Below, piece after piece: positions 6,177-6,775 of a DNA stretch of 6,775 nt. A program made the translations under genes and the position numbers. Numbering within the stretch: position 1 is the stretch's first letter; every line of letters begins with the position of its first letter. The notes beneath the pieces are model-generated. The model had not been told where the DNA came from, made no database searches, and saw only the letters and a list, made by a program, of their open reading frames with translations. The stretch is from NCBI GenBank assembly GCA_045642565.1, contig JAZUJE010000021.1, positions 1-6,775 of the forward strand, in the 5' to 3' direction. This DNA is from UBA1764 sp045642565. GTDB lineage: Bacteria; Bacillota; Clostridia; Peptostreptococcales; Anaerovoracaceae.

Positions 6177-6205
6177 TTGACTAACAAAAAACGTAGTAAT
6201 ATAAT
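6177..6205 (+). promoter_or_regulatory. Strong sigma-A promoter for a candidate small RNA
   Basis: TTGACT (6177-6182), an exact 17-bp spacer, then TATAAT (6200-6205). This is one base from the full consensus and is the best promoter in the window. The expected start is near 6212. No protein-coding frame with a ribosome site follows, which points to a non-coding transcript. Confidence 0.75.
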
Positions 6206-6211
6206 AGACCT

Positions 6212-6293
6212 AGCCAAAGGGAGAATCCCTTCTGGCAGATTTGAGTTAAAAATGAACTCCCTATCTACCTGATAGGGAGTTCATTATTTTTTA
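6212..6293 (+). ncRNA. Candidate small RNA, about 80 nt, two hairpins
   Basis: The predicted transcript starts about 7 nt after the TATAAT and ends at the T-run near 6292. Its 5' part folds as GCCA-AAGGGA, loop GAA, TCCCTT, one bulged C, TGGC (6213-6236), a compact 10-bp hairpin. An A/T-rich single-stranded linker (6237-6250) follows, then the terminator hairpin. The compact stem right at the 5' end, the linker and the Rho-independent end are typical of bacterial regulatory RNAs. It lies between the nuclease gene and the membrane-pair operon, divergent from the latter. I do not recognise the family; it may act in trans, as an RNA antitoxin, or as a control element. Expression is predicted only. 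Confidence 0.5.
6251..6292. terminator. Bidirectional intrinsic terminator (small RNA and nuclease gene)
   Basis: A perfect 15-bp stem (6251-6265 with 6271-6285) and a 5-base loop TACCT. On the plus strand it is followed by ATTTTTT, ending the candidate small RNA. On the minus strand the stem runs into a five-T stretch, so it can also end the nuclease transcript, whose stop is about 110 bp to the right. Confidence 0.85.
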
Positions 6294-6396
6294 TAATCCA
6301 GAATGGATAAAAGAAGTGACGACTCCATATTGGCCAAGTCCAACAATAATTATATCACTGAAAAACCGCGTAGTATAGCCGAAAATTAATTGCGTG

Positions 6397-6775
6397 TTAT
6401 GGGTTGCAAATCTTACATTTCGAGTACTTATCACCTGTATATGCTGAAAGATCATTAGTATAAATCTTATTGCTTTCGTTCATTGTTTTTACAGATGAAC
6501 AATCTGCACGATGAATCTTACCGCTACTCTTATTAATTACATATGAATAAGTAATATTCGGATCAATTACAGGGTCTGCCGGTTTTCCGGTCATAGTACC
6601 ATTATCCCAGCTGTTTCCTGTTGCATAATCAATGCCAACGCCTGGCTGAATATTGAAACAATAAACGTTGAACCTGATTCCTTTACCGTTATCTTCTACA
6701 GAATAAGCTTCCATAAGAACACCACGAGCAACTAACTCATTGTCTTCAAACAAAGGTGTAACTCTATAAAGCACG
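6397..6775 (-). CDS. DNA/RNA non-specific endonuclease-like protein, C-terminal part (runs off the right edge)
   Basis: The frame is open to the right edge and the visible 125 residues are the C-terminal end of a longer protein; the GTG at 6774 is simply the first codon in view. VLYRVTPLFEDNELVARGVLMEAYSVEDNGKGIRFNVYCFNIQPGVGIDYATG is a pattern I associate with the end of secreted DNA/RNA non-specific endonucleases of Clostridia (Endonuclea_NS_2 type). The catalytic DRGH region expected in that family would lie beyond the edge and cannot be checked. After a Pro-rich linker comes a small second module: YVINKSSGKIHRADC with H88 and C92, and SKCKIC with C120 and C123, a probable metal-binding site. 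A signal peptide is expected for this family but is out of view. Transcription probably ends at the hairpin at 6251-6285. Confidence 0.75.
   Translation of the reverse strand, partial: VLYRVTPLFEDNELVARGVLMEAYSVEDNGKGIRFNVYCFNIQPGVGIDYATGNSWDNGTMTGKPADPVIDPNITYSYVINKSSGKIHRADCSSVKTMNESNKIYTNDLSAYTGDKYSKCKICNP

Noticed and set aside
6121..6292. The two hairpins as a CRISPR array or tandem RNA antitoxin repeats
   Set aside because: The hairpins differ in sequence, length and spacing, and there is no repeated unit. They read as separate terminators.
6303..6389. Plus-strand open frame of 28 codons starting MDKRSDDSILAKSNNN, with a TATAAT at 6292-6297 just before it
   Set aside because: The composition looks protein-like, but there is no ribosome site, the TATAAT is too close to the ATG and overlaps the terminator T-run. 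It could be a gene remnant; the evidence is too weak to annotate.

Overview
The window looks like a low-GC Firmicute, most likely a Clostridia member (Lachnospiraceae/Ruminococcaceae-like). This rests on AT-rich intergenic DNA, AAGGAG-type ribosome sites, TATAAT promoters and the style of the proteins; I cannot name a species. It reads as a defence or accessory island, with almost everything on the minus strand, so gene order runs right to left.

Right edge (6397-6775): the C-terminal part of a gene resembling Clostridial DNA/RNA non-specific endonucleases, ending in a probable Cys/His metal site. A 420-bp intergenic region (5976-6396) follows. It holds a strong plus-strand promoter (TTGACT-N17-TATAAT) driving a candidate small RNA of about 80 nt that ends in a perfect 15-bp terminator hairpin. 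It also holds a second hairpin and the promoter of the next operon.

Middle (4097-5975): a two-gene overlapping operon of unknown function. The first gene encodes a helix-rich protein with a 95-residue Gly/Ala-rich hydrophobic core, like a membrane-inserting or pore-like protein. The second encodes an all-helical soluble partner. A strong terminator closes the unit.

Left (1-3923): a type I restriction-modification operon, hsdM, then a PIN-domain nuclease-like gene, then hsdS, all overlapping. The hsdS gene is split. Its N-terminal half (first target-recognition domain) is in the operon, but it stops two codons after an 18-bp sequence. That sequence recurs as a perfect inverted repeat 702 bp away. 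Between the two copies lies the missing C-terminal half (second target-recognition domain), pointing the other way. Inverting the 738-bp segment would join the halves in frame into a 409-residue HsdS, so the window appears to show the OFF orientation of an invertible specificity switch. No recombinase and no hsdR lie in the window. A small membrane-protein gene begins just beyond the switch and runs off the left edge.

The main points of interest are the hsdS switch, the PIN gene inside the hsd operon (a possible guard nuclease, by analogy with PrrC), the uncharacterised membrane-protein pair, and the candidate small RNA. The hsdM and membrane-pair promoters share a 13-bp core, and a perfect 8-1-8 palindrome overlaps the predicted hsdM transcription start.
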